Source: Ruania halotolerans
GTDB lineage: Bacteria > Actinomycetota > Actinomycetes > Actinomycetales > Beutenbergiaceae
Assembly (NCBI RefSeq): GCF_021049285.1
Contig: NZ_CP088017.1
Span: forward strand, 1,499,380-1,563,379
DNA: 64,000 bases
Reading direction: 5' to 3'
Below, piece by piece: positions 42,738 to 51,667 of this stretch (position 1 is its first letter; each line of letters starts with the position of its first letter). The translations under genes and the position numbers were made by a program. A model generated the notes under the pieces. The model saw only the letters and a program-made list of their open reading frames with translations. It was not told the origin of the DNA and ran no database searches.

Positions 42738-45415
42738 GATTCTCCGATCCGCACGACGGAAGTGGACAGGCGGCGCGCGATGATGCCGGCGAGCAGGACG
42801 CACCCGGTGAGCACCACCGCGAGGGCACCGAGCACGGCCGCGATGAGGAGTGGGTCGGCGCGCAGTTCAGGGGCAGTCGGTGCGCCGGTGAACGGGCGCA
42901 GGTCGATGGTGGCTGCCACCAGGTGGGGCAGGGTCAGCCCCAATCCCAGGCCCACCACGAGAGCGGCAAGCACGAGCGGCACACTCTCCCATGCCACCAG
43001 CCGCCCGGCCAGCGCTCGGCCCACGCCCAGCGTGCGCAGCACGCCCAGCAACCGGCGCCGCTCCGGTGCGGCCAGCAGCAGACCAAGCACGATCGCAAGG
43101 AACGCCAGCGTCAGGCTCACCCCCAGGGCGATCACGAAGCCAGCCTGAAGCGCGCTGGCGCTCGGGGAGGAGAGGAACTGCGCCGTACTCGCAGCGGGGG
43201 AGAGCACCGTGCCGCGGCCGTCCATCCAGTCCTCCAGTTCCGCCACCGCCTCCGGCCCTGCCCCCTCCGTCAGGTCCACCAGCACATCCCGTGGTACGAG
43301 ATTCTGACCGGTGGCCTCGCGCAGGAGCTGCAGGTCCACGATCAGCCACGCCCCCGGGCCCACCACTCCGGGGGCAGCGGCCGGCTCTCCCACCACATCG
43401 AGCACTACGGACGAATCCATGACCAGACGGACCTCCACGGAGGTATCCACCTCGTGCCCGGACCACACCAGCGCCGGAACCCCGGTCGGAGAGAGGTCGG
43501 AGAGTCCGTCCGGCACGGGAACAGCGCCTGGGACCTCGGTCTGTACTTGCGCCAACGTGGTGGAGTCGACGGCATACACGCTCACCCGCCGGGACATGTC
43601 ATCCTCGGCGAGGGCGACACTGGGGATGGTCGTCACAGCGCTCACCCCGGCGACATCGTCGAGGCCGGCGATCTCGGCGAGATCGGTGTCGCTGAACGGC
43701 GGACCGTTCAGGCGGACATCCGCCCCGGCCGCGGCCCGGGCACCGTCGTCGACCCCGCCACGTAGCGTTGTCACCATTGTCGTTGCCAGCACCGCGATCG
43801 CCACCCCGGTGGCCAGCGCAAGCACCGGGATCAGACCCGTGGCACCCGAGCGAAGCAACCGTGCGGAGCCGAGGAACGCCGTCAGGCCCCTGCCACGGCG
43901 GGCCACGCCGTGAACGACGTGAACCGCCAACGGGAACACCCGCAGGGTCAGCAGGCTCACCGCGATGGCGAGCAGGAGCGGGGTGGCCACCGCCAGCGGA
44001 TCGGTGCCATGTGCTCCTCCGGAGCCGACCACCCCGCGGGTGAGGACCAACCACACGGCCGCTGCGGCCAGCGCCAGGATGAGCACTTCGGCCACCCACC
44101 GCCACCGGCTCGCCGACCGGATCGTGACGTCCACCCGGCTAGGGCGCAGGTGCGGCAGTGGCATGGCGGCCAACAGGACCGCTGGCGCCAGCGCTGTTGC
44201 CGTGGGCAGCAGGAGCTCGCCAAGACTGCCCGCGGCAGGCGGTCCAGGCAGAGTGAGGGTGGCGACGCCCGCCCCCACGATGGCCGCCGGGATCCCGAAT
44301 GCGAGTCCTTCCGCAGCCAGCAGCGTACGCAGCAGCCGCCCCGAGCCACCGCGAGCGGCCGCCAACGCCAGCGAGGTCGCCCGCCGGGTTAGAGCGAGCC
44401 GGGAACCGAGTGCGAGCACAGCGAACGTCACCCCGATCGGCCCGGCGGCCACCATCGCCAACACGGTCGAGGTGCTCTGCCAGCGACCGATGGCGCTCTG
44501 CAGCACCTCGGTCAGGCCGGTGCTGAAATCTGCCTGGGGTGAATCGAAGGGGCCCGGTATCTCCAGCGGCTGACTGACGGCGGTGAATGCACGCAGGTCG
44601 TTGAGGAGCCCGGTGGCACCCTCCGCATCGGCACGGACCGGAACCCAGATCTCTGCCTCAGCAGTGCTGGCCATCCACTCGAGCGCTTCGGGGTGCACGT
44701 AGGCGATTGCGGTGGCCGCCTCGCCTTGGTTCGGATCAGCGTCGATCCGCGGCGACAGGGTGTTCAGCTGGTGTTGCCACTGATCGGCACCTGAATCCCT
44801 TGCCTCGAATAATCCGACGATCACGAAGCGCGGTTGGTCCGCTGGGTTCGTGAAATGACCATCAGGGCCTGTGGGTGCGGTGAACCGCTCACCGAGGCCG
44901 AGTTCCATTCGCTCCGCCGTGCCGACGGCGAGCATCACCTCCACCGGTTCGCTCGCCTCCGCCTCCGTGAGCGGCCCGGGCGCAACGCCGTCGACGACAT
45001 CCACGAAGGAGGAGATCGCTCGATCCACCCGGAACTGCACCGAGGTCTCGAAGAAGTCCTCATTGCCGCCATCGATGGCGGTCAACGGGAACCGAGTCGT
45101 GGTCACTGACACCCGCGGATCACCAGCAGTGCGGGTCAGGTTCCCCCCAGCACCGGCGATGGGCTGCGCGACGGCTCTCTCGAACTCCGCGAGGCCGGCG
45201 GCGTCGCGGACTGGGGGATAGGGCACCGTGGCGGTAAGGGCCCGAAGCGTCGGTGGTGTCTCGGTGATCGTGTGGTTCACCTCGTCGGTGAACGTCTGCT
45301 GTTCCAGTCGCGGCCAGGCTGTGAAGATGGCCGACGCCACCGCTACCAGCAGCGCCAGCGCCACCGTTGCTCCGAGCGAGCTGCGGATCATGCGTAGAAC
45401 GAGCCGCGTCTTCAT
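42734..45415 (-). CDS. FtsX-like ABC transporter permease
   Basis: An 893-residue membrane protein of the FtsX/MacB fold. A first span near the N-terminus (TVALALLVAVASAIFTAW) precedes a large extracellular domain of roughly 280 residues; three spans, a second extracellular domain and three more follow, in the duplicated pattern of these permeases. The C-terminal helices (ALQAGFVIALGVSLTLAFLAIVLGLLL) are typical. The ATG at 45415 has GGAGGAGG upstream and overlaps the stop of the first permease. The pair probably moves a lipophilic substrate or acts mechanically across the envelope. Confidence 0.88.
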   Translation of the reverse strand: MKTRLVLRMIRSSLGATVALALLVAVASAIFTAWPRLEQQTFTDEVNHTITETPPTLRALTATVPYPPVRDAAGLAEFERAVAQPIAGAGGNLTRTAGDPRVSVTTTRFPLTAIDGGNEDFFETSVQFRVDRAISSFVDVVDGVAPGPLTEAEASEPVEVMLAVGTAERMELGLGERFTAPTGPDGHFTNPADQPRFVIVGLFEARDSGADQWQHQLNTLSPRIDADPNQGEAATAIAYVHPEALEWMASTAEAEIWVPVRADAEGATGLLNDLRAFTAVSQPLEIPGPFDSPQADFSTGLTEVLQSAIGRWQSTSTVLAMVAAGPIGVTFAVLALGSRLALTRRATSLALAAARGGSGRLLRTLLAAEGLAFGIPAAIVGAGVATLTLPGPPAAGSLGELLLPTATALAPAVLLAAMPLPHLRPSRVDVTIRSASRWRWVAEVLILALAAAAVWLVLTRGVVGSGGAHGTDPLAVATPLLLAIAVSLLTLRVFPLAVHVVHGVARRGRGLTAFLGSARLLRSGATGLIPVLALATGVAIAVLATTMVTTLRGGVDDGARAAAGADVRLNGPPFSDTDLAEIAGLDDVAGVSAVTTIPSVALAEDDMSRRVSVYAVDSTTLAQVQTEVPGAVPVPDGLSDLSPTGVPALVWSGHEVDTSVEVRLVMDSSVVLDVVGEPAAAPGVVGPGAWLIVDLQLLREATGQNLVPRDVLVDLTEGAGPEAVAELEDWMDGRGTVLSPAASTAQFLSSPSASALQAGFVIALGVSLTLAFLAIVLGLLLAAPERRRLLGVLRTLGVGRALAGRLVAWESVPLVLAALVVGLGLGLTLPHLVAATIDLRPFTGAPTAPELRADPLLIAAVLGALAVVLTGCVLLAGIIARRLSTSVVRIGES

Positions 45416-48400
45416 CGCACCTCCTCCCGCCACGTGGTGTCGAGCACCTGGGCGCGTACCCGGCGGCCGTACCAATGGGCCACGCCCACCACCACGGCGA
45501 CGAGCACCACCACGAGTGCGGCGGCGGTGGTCACGTCCACGCGCAGGTCAAGAGGGACGGCGGATGAAGCCTGCGGGGTGGTTGCCCGCACCAGGTCAGG
45601 CATCATCAACGCGGCGGTCCCCAGCCCTGCAGCCACTCCGGCGATCACCGCGCCCAGCTGCAGCCACAGCAACTCGGCCCGCCGGGATGCCGCCTGTTGC
45701 GCCGAGCCGACCCCGACCGCGCGCAGCACCACCACCTCACCACGGCGAGCGGTCGCCTGTGCGAGGGCAACCGCCACCACGGCCGGGATGGCGAGAATCA
45801 AGGCACCGGCCGCTGCCAGCAAGAACACGATCCGTGCCGGCGCGGCAATCGGGTCAGGTGCGCCGGACGTGCTCGCCTGAGTCACCGTTGCATGCGGGCC
45901 GGCGAGTACTGTGGCGGAATCGGCCACTGCCGCGGCGTCAGCGTCGGCCTCGATTGCCAGCCAGACCTGGGTGATCTCGGCCGGGGATCCGCCATGGCGC
46001 AACAACGCAGCCTGGAGCGAGGCCAGGTCCAGGAGCACCCCACGCTGCGCCTGCGAACCGGGAATCACTGCGATCTCGCCCGCGGATCGCATCCTCAACT
46101 CCGTGCCAGCGATCGTCACGTCCGCACCAGTCGGTAGCACGGCGTCCGACCAGGCCGGGGTCACCAGCGCCGGCACACCCTCCTCGGCGCCACTGGGTGG
46201 CGGCATGGACCGGATCGTCTCGGTGCCGGGGGAGACGAAGTTCCCGCTGTGCAAGAGACCGATCCGGGCCGAGAACTCCAGCGGAGTCGCACCGGCATCC
46301 AGTTCGGAGCCTTCGCTGCGTAGCGGCGCCGTGTGTGGATCCCACTCTGCGATGGCGCCGGACAGGTCCGTCCCGCCCGCCCTCAGCTCGCTCACCACGA
46401 CGGTGTACTGGGTCTCCTCGAACATGGTGTCGAGGGTGACGTCGAGTGCCACCAACTGCCACGAGCCCTCCGGAAGGGGCACGCGCACCGTGGCCGTGGT
46501 GGGATCGCTGCCGGGGCTGGACGGACCGATCACCGGGTCGGAGGTCACGACGACTGCTTCGAACCCGTTCCAGAGGGTGAACGCCATCGTCAGTGTGCGC
46601 GTGGACGGGAGCGCGTAGTCAGGGCCGGAGATCAACTCGGACTCCCACTGCGCAGCGAGGGATACCTCTGCCTCGATCGCCTCCGCCTCGATGCGCGGAC
46701 CAGTGAGGACGTCCGGGTCAGGCGCGAGCATGGTCGTCACGGCGGTGGGATCCACAAGCGCCTCGGGTGCGGAGATCACTGCGGCGTCCGAGGCGGGAAG
46801 AGCCGTGACCAACCCCGGCGTTTCGTCCTGGCGGAGTGCCGCGGTGACCACACCGGTTCCGCGGGTCACACCCTCAAGAGCGGCATACTCCGGCACCCCG
46901 GCGGGCCCTCCCGTGCCGCCCGGGTTGAGTTGCACCCGCACGTGCGCACCATTGGCCACGCCAGCCGAGAGCGTGCGTAGCGATTCGGCGGTCCCGGCGT
47001 AGGCCACCGCCAAGGTACTCACCGCGCTCGCGAGCATCACCAAGACCACTGGGACAGCGAGGACTGGCAGCTGCCGAGAGACCTGGCGGGCCGGCGTCAC
47101 GGGCGAGTAGCCGGTGCGTCGCCCGGCCTGGCGGGCCAGCCAGCGTGTCAGTGGTGCCGCCACGGCCATCATCAGGAGTGCTGCCGCGAGTAGCACCAGC
47201 GCCGGGGCGCTCACCGCCAGCGGGTCCACCCTCGACGTGCCCGGGACCAGTGGTGACGCATTCCGACTGAACCGCCAGGTACTGAACACCGCGGCGGCCG
47301 CCAGGATGACCACGGCGCTCCCCGCCAGCACAGGTCGGCGCCGGCCACTGGATATGGCGGCGCCGTCGTCGGTGGTGGCGCTGGGGATGGCGCGCAGCTG
47401 CACGCTGGTGAGCACCGCCGTCTCGGCCACCGCCACGCCCAGCGCCACAGCCGCGATCAGCACCGGTGCGGCACCGGGGCGCCCAGTGGTGAGAGCGAGG
47501 GTCAGCGCGGCACCCAGCAGGGCACCCACACCCGCCACCGTGAGAGATTCGCCCAGCGCGGCTCGGCGGAGTTGCCTCCTGGCCGCTCCGCGGGAGAGCA
47601 GGATGCGTGTCTCCCGCGCCCGCAGTAAGGCGAGCAGGTGCGCGATCTGCCACGTGGCCACGAGGGAGACGGCAGCCACGATCACCAGTGGCACAGCGGC
47701 CGCCGCCCGGACCGATGCCACACCGGCCGCCGTCCGCGCCATGGTCTCGGCCAGCGTGCCTTCGGTGATCAACCCACGCACGGGCACCTCGGCCGTATCA
47801 AGGGCGCCCGGCAGGGCGGAAAGTCCGGCCTGCCAGGCCAGTAGGTCGGCGGGCCGCAGATCGGCAGGGGGCGCGATCGTCCACCGTATGAAGGGGTCGA
47901 GGTCGAGTCCCTCCAATGCCGTCACCAGGAGCGGGCCGACCGAGCTCGGCAGCAACGGGTCGATCCCCTCGGCCACCAGCGGATCACCCGCCCATCGTGG
48001 TGCGGTGGGATCAGTGGGCCGCCACAGCCCGGTGATCTGCACGACCAGTGCGTCGGCCCCGATCGTCAGCTCATCGCCCACCTCCACCTCCAGTGCCTGG
48101 GCGGCTGACGCATGCAGCGCACCCTCACCAGGGCCAGCAGGCCACGCGCCGGCGGTGAGCTCACCCGCATGCTCGGCCTCCGGATCAACGCTCAGCGTCA
48201 TGGCAGCGCCCTCAAGCGCCGTGGTGCCCTGCACGTCCAGGGGCGGAGTGCTCACTCGCTCATACACCCGGGCTCCGGGGAGTAGGCCGGCCACCGTCTC
48301 ACGCAGGGCGAGGTCTTGCGCCGCGGCGTCCTCGGCCTGCCGGGTCTGCACCACGAGGGTGGCGTCCTCGGCGGGAGCCTCGGTCAGCACGGTGCGCACG

Positions 48401-48537
48401 GCCGATGTCGAGGCGAGCGAGAGATAGCTCAGTGTGCCCGCGATCGAAACTGTGACGAGCGCGGCCATGGCGGCCAGCAGTGCGACAAGTGGGGTGTGCG
48501 CGCGAGTACGGCGCCACACCCAGGACACCCGCTGCAC
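45412..48537 (-). CDS. FtsX-like ABC transporter permease, large
   Basis: A 1041-residue membrane protein, first gene of the operon. It has the same organisation as its partner: an N-terminal span (PLVALLAAMAALVTVSIAGTLSYLS), a long outer domain, several spans in the middle (around residues 260-480), a second outer domain of nearly 400 residues, and a final group of spans. Its C-terminus ends in a basic tail. The GTG at 48537 has GGGAG 8 bases upstream. Its stop overlaps the second permease start. No signal for a specific substrate is visible. Confidence 0.87.
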   Translation of the reverse strand: MQRVSWVWRRTRAHTPLVALLAAMAALVTVSIAGTLSYLSLASTSAVRTVLTEAPAEDATLVVQTRQAEDAAAQDLALRETVAGLLPGARVYERVSTPPLDVQGTTALEGAAMTLSVDPEAEHAGELTAGAWPAGPGEGALHASAAQALEVEVGDELTIGADALVVQITGLWRPTDPTAPRWAGDPLVAEGIDPLLPSSVGPLLVTALEGLDLDPFIRWTIAPPADLRPADLLAWQAGLSALPGALDTAEVPVRGLITEGTLAETMARTAAGVASVRAAAAVPLVIVAAVSLVATWQIAHLLALLRARETRILLSRGAARRQLRRAALGESLTVAGVGALLGAALTLALTTGRPGAAPVLIAAVALGVAVAETAVLTSVQLRAIPSATTDDGAAISSGRRRPVLAGSAVVILAAAAVFSTWRFSRNASPLVPGTSRVDPLAVSAPALVLLAAALLMMAVAAPLTRWLARQAGRRTGYSPVTPARQVSRQLPVLAVPVVLVMLASAVSTLAVAYAGTAESLRTLSAGVANGAHVRVQLNPGGTGGPAGVPEYAALEGVTRGTGVVTAALRQDETPGLVTALPASDAAVISAPEALVDPTAVTTMLAPDPDVLTGPRIEAEAIEAEVSLAAQWESELISGPDYALPSTRTLTMAFTLWNGFEAVVVTSDPVIGPSSPGSDPTTATVRVPLPEGSWQLVALDVTLDTMFEETQYTVVVSELRAGGTDLSGAIAEWDPHTAPLRSEGSELDAGATPLEFSARIGLLHSGNFVSPGTETIRSMPPPSGAEEGVPALVTPAWSDAVLPTGADVTIAGTELRMRSAGEIAVIPGSQAQRGVLLDLASLQAALLRHGGSPAEITQVWLAIEADADAAAVADSATVLAGPHATVTQASTSGAPDPIAAPARIVFLLAAAGALILAIPAVVAVALAQATARRGEVVVLRAVGVGSAQQAASRRAELLWLQLGAVIAGVAAGLGTAALMMPDLVRATTPQASSAVPLDLRVDVTTAAALVVVLVAVVVGVAHWYGRRVRAQVLDTTWREEVR

Positions 48538-48568
48538 GAATTCGGCTCCCGTTCCCCTCGCTGTGGCG

Positions 48569-49483
48569 TCACTCTATCGAGCGACTCCGCGCTGGCGTGA
48601 GCGCATGGGTCACGGCGAGCAACCTCTCCCGCAGCGTGTTCGCTCGCGCAGCGAACTCCCGCTGCGCAGCCACGTACGTGGCTTTGCCCTCCGCAGTCTC
48701 GATCGGTACCGGATCGTAGCCCCACGCCGTGAGGTCGTACGGGGAGGCGCGCATGTCCAGCTCCCGGATGTCGCGAGCCAACTCGAAGGTATCGAGCAGT
48801 AGCTCGCCCGGGGTGGCCGGTCCCAGTTTCAGAGCCCATTTGTAGACGTCCATATTCGCGTGTAGGCACCCTGGTTGCTCCACTGCCGGCTGGTCCGCGC
48901 GGGTCAGCCGGACCTCGTTCCTGCCCACCGCCTCGTCGGTGAAGAAGCGGAACGCATCGAAGTGGGTGCAACGGAGCGGGTGGTTGCGCACCACCTCGTC
49001 CGTACCCTCGGAACCGAGTCGGAGCGGCACCGGATGGCGCACCTCCTGCTGCTCGGCTCGGTACACCATCGCCCACTCATGCAGTCCGAAGCAGCTCAGC
49101 CGGGCCGGGCGGGCGCGGGTGGCCCCGATCAGGTCGTGGATGTACTCGACGGCGCTGCCGCGGTCGGCGAGGAAGGCCGGCACATCGAGCGTGGCTGTAC
49201 CGTCCGCACGAGAGGTGTACCACCGCCGTCGGGCATGTTCGGGTGCGTGAGCCAGTGCGAGCCCAGCGCCCGGATGCCACACCCGCAACTGCCCAGGTTT
49301 GGTGGGGTAGTAGGTGTATAGGAAGTCGTCCACCGGATGCTTGACGTGGGCGGCACGGCGTTCCCGATGGGCACGGGTGAGCGCGTCCGCTCTGGCCGCA
49401 TGCATCGCTTCGCGTTCGGTCCAGGCGGCGGCCGGCAGAGTCCGGACCGGCTGTACGGGGTGGTCTTCGGGGTGCAGAGTCAT
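48569..49483 (-). CDS. Conserved actinobacterial protein, often labelled 3-methyladenine DNA glycosylase
   Basis: A 304-residue protein with the pattern FLYTYYPTKPGQLRVWHPG, HARRRWYT and RFFTDEAVGRNEVRLTRADQ, found across actinobacteria. Database entries for this family, as I remember them, carry the name 3-methyladenine DNA glycosylase, but I see no helix-hairpin-helix or other glycosylase motif, so the function should be regarded as unknown. The ATG at 49483 overlaps the stop of the membrane acyltransferase gene upstream (ATGA), so the two are coupled. Confidence 0.7.
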   Translation of the reverse strand: MTLHPEDHPVQPVRTLPAAAWTEREAMHAARADALTRAHRERRAAHVKHPVDDFLYTYYPTKPGQLRVWHPGAGLALAHAPEHARRRWYTSRADGTATLDVPAFLADRGSAVEYIHDLIGATRARPARLSCFGLHEWAMVYRAEQQEVRHPVPLRLGSEGTDEVVRNHPLRCTHFDAFRFFTDEAVGRNEVRLTRADQPAVEQPGCLHANMDVYKWALKLGPATPGELLLDTFELARDIRELDMRASPYDLTAWGYDPVPIETAEGKATYVAAQREFAARANTLRERLLAVTHALTPARSRSIE

Positions 49484-50670
49484 GATGGTGGCGGTAGCGG
49501 CGGCGCCTGGCCAGACGCCGCCGGAGCTCGTGGGGCTGATGGGTACGGCGGTTGCGGGTACTGGTGGGCCTGGTGCTGAGGGTACGGAGGGACCGGAGGG
49601 TTCCCGTACCCGGCCAGCGGTCTCCCGGGCCGACCTGGCTGTTCGGCACGGGCGCCCATCGCGCCCATCGCGCGCTCGAACGGTCCCTTGCCGAGGGTGA
49701 GTTGCCAGAGCGTGGCGAACACGAACGTGCCCACGATGAGCCAGATGAGTGGCCAGTTGGACTGCGGGTACCACACGGCCTCATCCCCAAGGATGCGGAT
49801 GTAGACGATGTGCAGGCTGTACACGGTCAGCGACATCGCGCCGGTGGCACTGAGTGGAGTCAGCAGGATGCGCAGCGGCGTGGGCCTGGTCAGGAGCAGC
49901 AGCAGCCCCAGCACGCCGATGGCGACACCGACATTGCCGAGCATCTCCACCCCGGAATCGGCATGCGGCTGCGTGCTCACCAGCATCTCTGTGAGTGAGT
50001 CCGGGGCCGGATCGAGCATCTGCGTGAGCAGTGTGCCGGCCGAGTAGCCGAGCAGCGCCATCGCCGCGCCGACGACCACCATCGCCAGTTGTACACCGGC
50101 TGCGCGCAGGTCCAGCCGCCCCACGGCGATCCCCAGCAGCAGGTACGCGATCCACGCCACGGCCGGGTAGTACCCGGTGACGAGCTCGCCGATACCAGGC
50201 ACCGCGCGCAGGGGGGAACTCTCGCCGATGGCGTGCTGAATCGCGAGTACGGGGAAGGGCGCCACGGCGAGGACGATCCCCGCCACCGCGATCAGGGCGG
50301 GAATGCGCAGCCGCAGGAACGGCAGCGCCAACACGAACATCACCGCGTACGAGGGCAGGATCACGGCCACGGGCGTCAACAGAAACGTCAGGATCCAGCC
50401 GAGCGCGTACAGGATCCCGGAGCGTTTGAGGATGCGGATCCGTTGATGGCGCCACTGCGCCGGGTCGCCCGAGTCGAATGCGCGGCGGGTCATGAACGCC
50501 AGGCCCACACCGGCAAGCGTTGCGAACAAGGCGGAGGGGCGGCCGTCCGCCAGGAAGAACCAGCCCGTGGGCGTGAGCATGCCGACGTGTTGCTCGAGAC
50601 CGAGGTGGGCGACGAACATTCCCAGCACGGCCACACCTCGGGCAGTGTCCACCCCTACGATCCGCGTCAC
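49480..50670 (-). CDS. Membrane acyltransferase-like protein (DUF1624/DUF418 type)
   Basis: A 396-residue polytopic protein with about ten spans. The start RIVGVDTARGVAVLGMFVAHLG is that of the heparan-alpha-glucosaminide N-acetyltransferase-like (DUF1624) family; the later TGAMSLTVYSLHIVYI segment resembles DUF418. Such proteins probably transfer acyl groups across the membrane to sugars or cell-wall components. The C-terminal 50 residues are a Pro/Gln/Tyr-rich tail. A TAACCT -10 box 6 bases before the GTG suggests a leaderless mRNA. Divergent from the methyltransferase gene. Confidence 0.8.
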   Translation of the reverse strand: MTRIVGVDTARGVAVLGMFVAHLGLEQHVGMLTPTGWFFLADGRPSALFATLAGVGLAFMTRRAFDSGDPAQWRHQRIRILKRSGILYALGWILTFLLTPVAVILPSYAVMFVLALPFLRLRIPALIAVAGIVLAVAPFPVLAIQHAIGESSPLRAVPGIGELVTGYYPAVAWIAYLLLGIAVGRLDLRAAGVQLAMVVVGAAMALLGYSAGTLLTQMLDPAPDSLTEMLVSTQPHADSGVEMLGNVGVAIGVLGLLLLLTRPTPLRILLTPLSATGAMSLTVYSLHIVYIRILGDEAVWYPQSNWPLIWLIVGTFVFATLWQLTLGKGPFERAMGAMGARAEQPGRPGRPLAGYGNPPVPPYPQHQAHQYPQPPYPSAPRAPAASGQAPPLPPPS

Positions 50671-50676
50671 CTGCTC

Positions 50677-50731
50677 AGGTTAGTCGGCGCGTGGCGCTCA
50701 CCGGGTGAGTCCTGATGGGCAGGTCTACACT
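50677..50731. promoter_or_regulatory. Divergent leaderless promoters
   Basis: On the minus strand TAACCT (50682-50677) lies 6 bases before the acyltransferase GTG at 50670. On the plus strand TACACT (50726-50731) lies 6 bases before the methyltransferase ATG at 50738. Both genes lack ribosome sites. Confidence 0.55.
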
Positions 50732-50737
50732 CTCGAT

Positions 50738-51544
50738 ATGGAGCGCGTCGACACATATACGCACGGGCACCATGAGAGCGTCCTCGCCTCCCATGGTTGG
50801 CGGACCGCGGAGAACTCGGCCGGCTATCTCCTCCCGCTCCTGGCGGAGAACGCCGATGTGCTGGACGTCGGATGCGGGCCGGGGACGATCACCGTGGGGC
50901 TCGCCCAGAAGGTGTTTCCCGGCCGGGTGATGGGCCTGGATCGCTCGGCGGACGTGCTGCTCAAGGCCTCCGAGCTCGCCGAGGCCCAGGGCGTGGAGAA
51001 CGTCCAGTTCGAACAGGGCGACGTGTACGACCTGCCCTATGCCAAGGGTGCGTTCGACGTGGTGCACGCCCACCAGGTACTTCAACACCTGTCCGATCCG
51101 GTGGCCGCTCTCCGGGAGATGGCCCGGGTCACCCGCCACGGCGGCGTGGTCGCCGTCCGGGACGCCGACTATGCCGCGATGAGCTGGTACCCGCAGGTGC
51201 CGGGTCTGGACCGCTGGCGCGAGCTCTACCACCAGGTCACCAGCGCCCACGGTGCGCAGGCCGATGCCGGACGCCGTCTGGTTGCCTGGGCGAACAAGGC
51301 GGGCTTCTCCGACATCAGCCCAAGCGCCGGGGTGTGGTGCTACGCGAATGAGGATGACCGCAGCTGGTGGTCACACACGTGGGCTGAACGGGTGGAGAAG
51401 TCCGCATTCGCCCGCCATGCCCTGGACGAAGGCTTCAGCACCACTGATGAACTCGCTGAGATCGCGGCGGCATGGCGCGAGTGGGGGGCGGACGAGGACG
51501 CATGGTTCGCCGTCGTGCACGGAGAGCTCCTCATCCGCGTCTGA
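50738..51544 (+). CDS. Class I SAM-dependent methyltransferase
   Basis: A 268-residue UbiE/Methyltransf_11-type enzyme. The SAM motif I is VLDVGCGPGTITVGLA, the acidic loop GLDRSADVL, motif II EQGDVYDLPYAKGAFDVVHAHQVLQHL. The acceptor is unknown. The ATG at 50738 is chosen, not the upstream in-frame GTG at 50705, because a -10 box ends 6 bases before it and the conserved protein begins there. It ends in a strong hairpin shared with the convergent arabinofuranosidase gene. Confidence 0.87.
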   Translation: MERVDTYTHGHHESVLASHGWRTAENSAGYLLPLLAENADVLDVGCGPGTITVGLAQKVFPGRVMGLDRSADVLLKASELAEAQGVENVQFEQGDVYDLPYAKGAFDVVHAHQVLQHLSDPVAALREMARVTRHGGVVAVRDADYAAMSWYPQVPGLDRWRELYHQVTSAHGAQADAGRRLVAWANKAGFSDISPSAGVWCYANEDDRSWWSHTWAERVEKSAFARHALDEGFSTTDELAEIAAAWREWGADEDAWFAVVHGELLIRV

Positions 51545-51599
51545 CGTCGCGCGGTACAGCGGTCAGGCCGGCCCCACGCTCGGCTCCGGCACGCTGGTG

Positions 51600-51648
51600 G
51601 GGCAACGTTGTGGTCGCTTCCTGGTCGGAGGCGGCCACAACGTTGCCC
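51600..51648. terminator. Bidirectional terminator hairpin
   Basis: An 18-bp stem (51600-51617 with 51631-51648, one G-U pair, 14 outer bp perfect) and a 13-base loop lie between the convergent methyltransferase and GH51 genes. It would stop transcription in both directions. Confidence 0.75.
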
Positions 51649-51667
51649 AGCACTCGTTGAGCGCAGG

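Noticed and set aside
48569-49483. A genuine 3-methyladenine DNA glycosylase
   Set aside because: No helix-hairpin-helix or known glycosylase active-site motif is visible; the name is only a customary label for this family.
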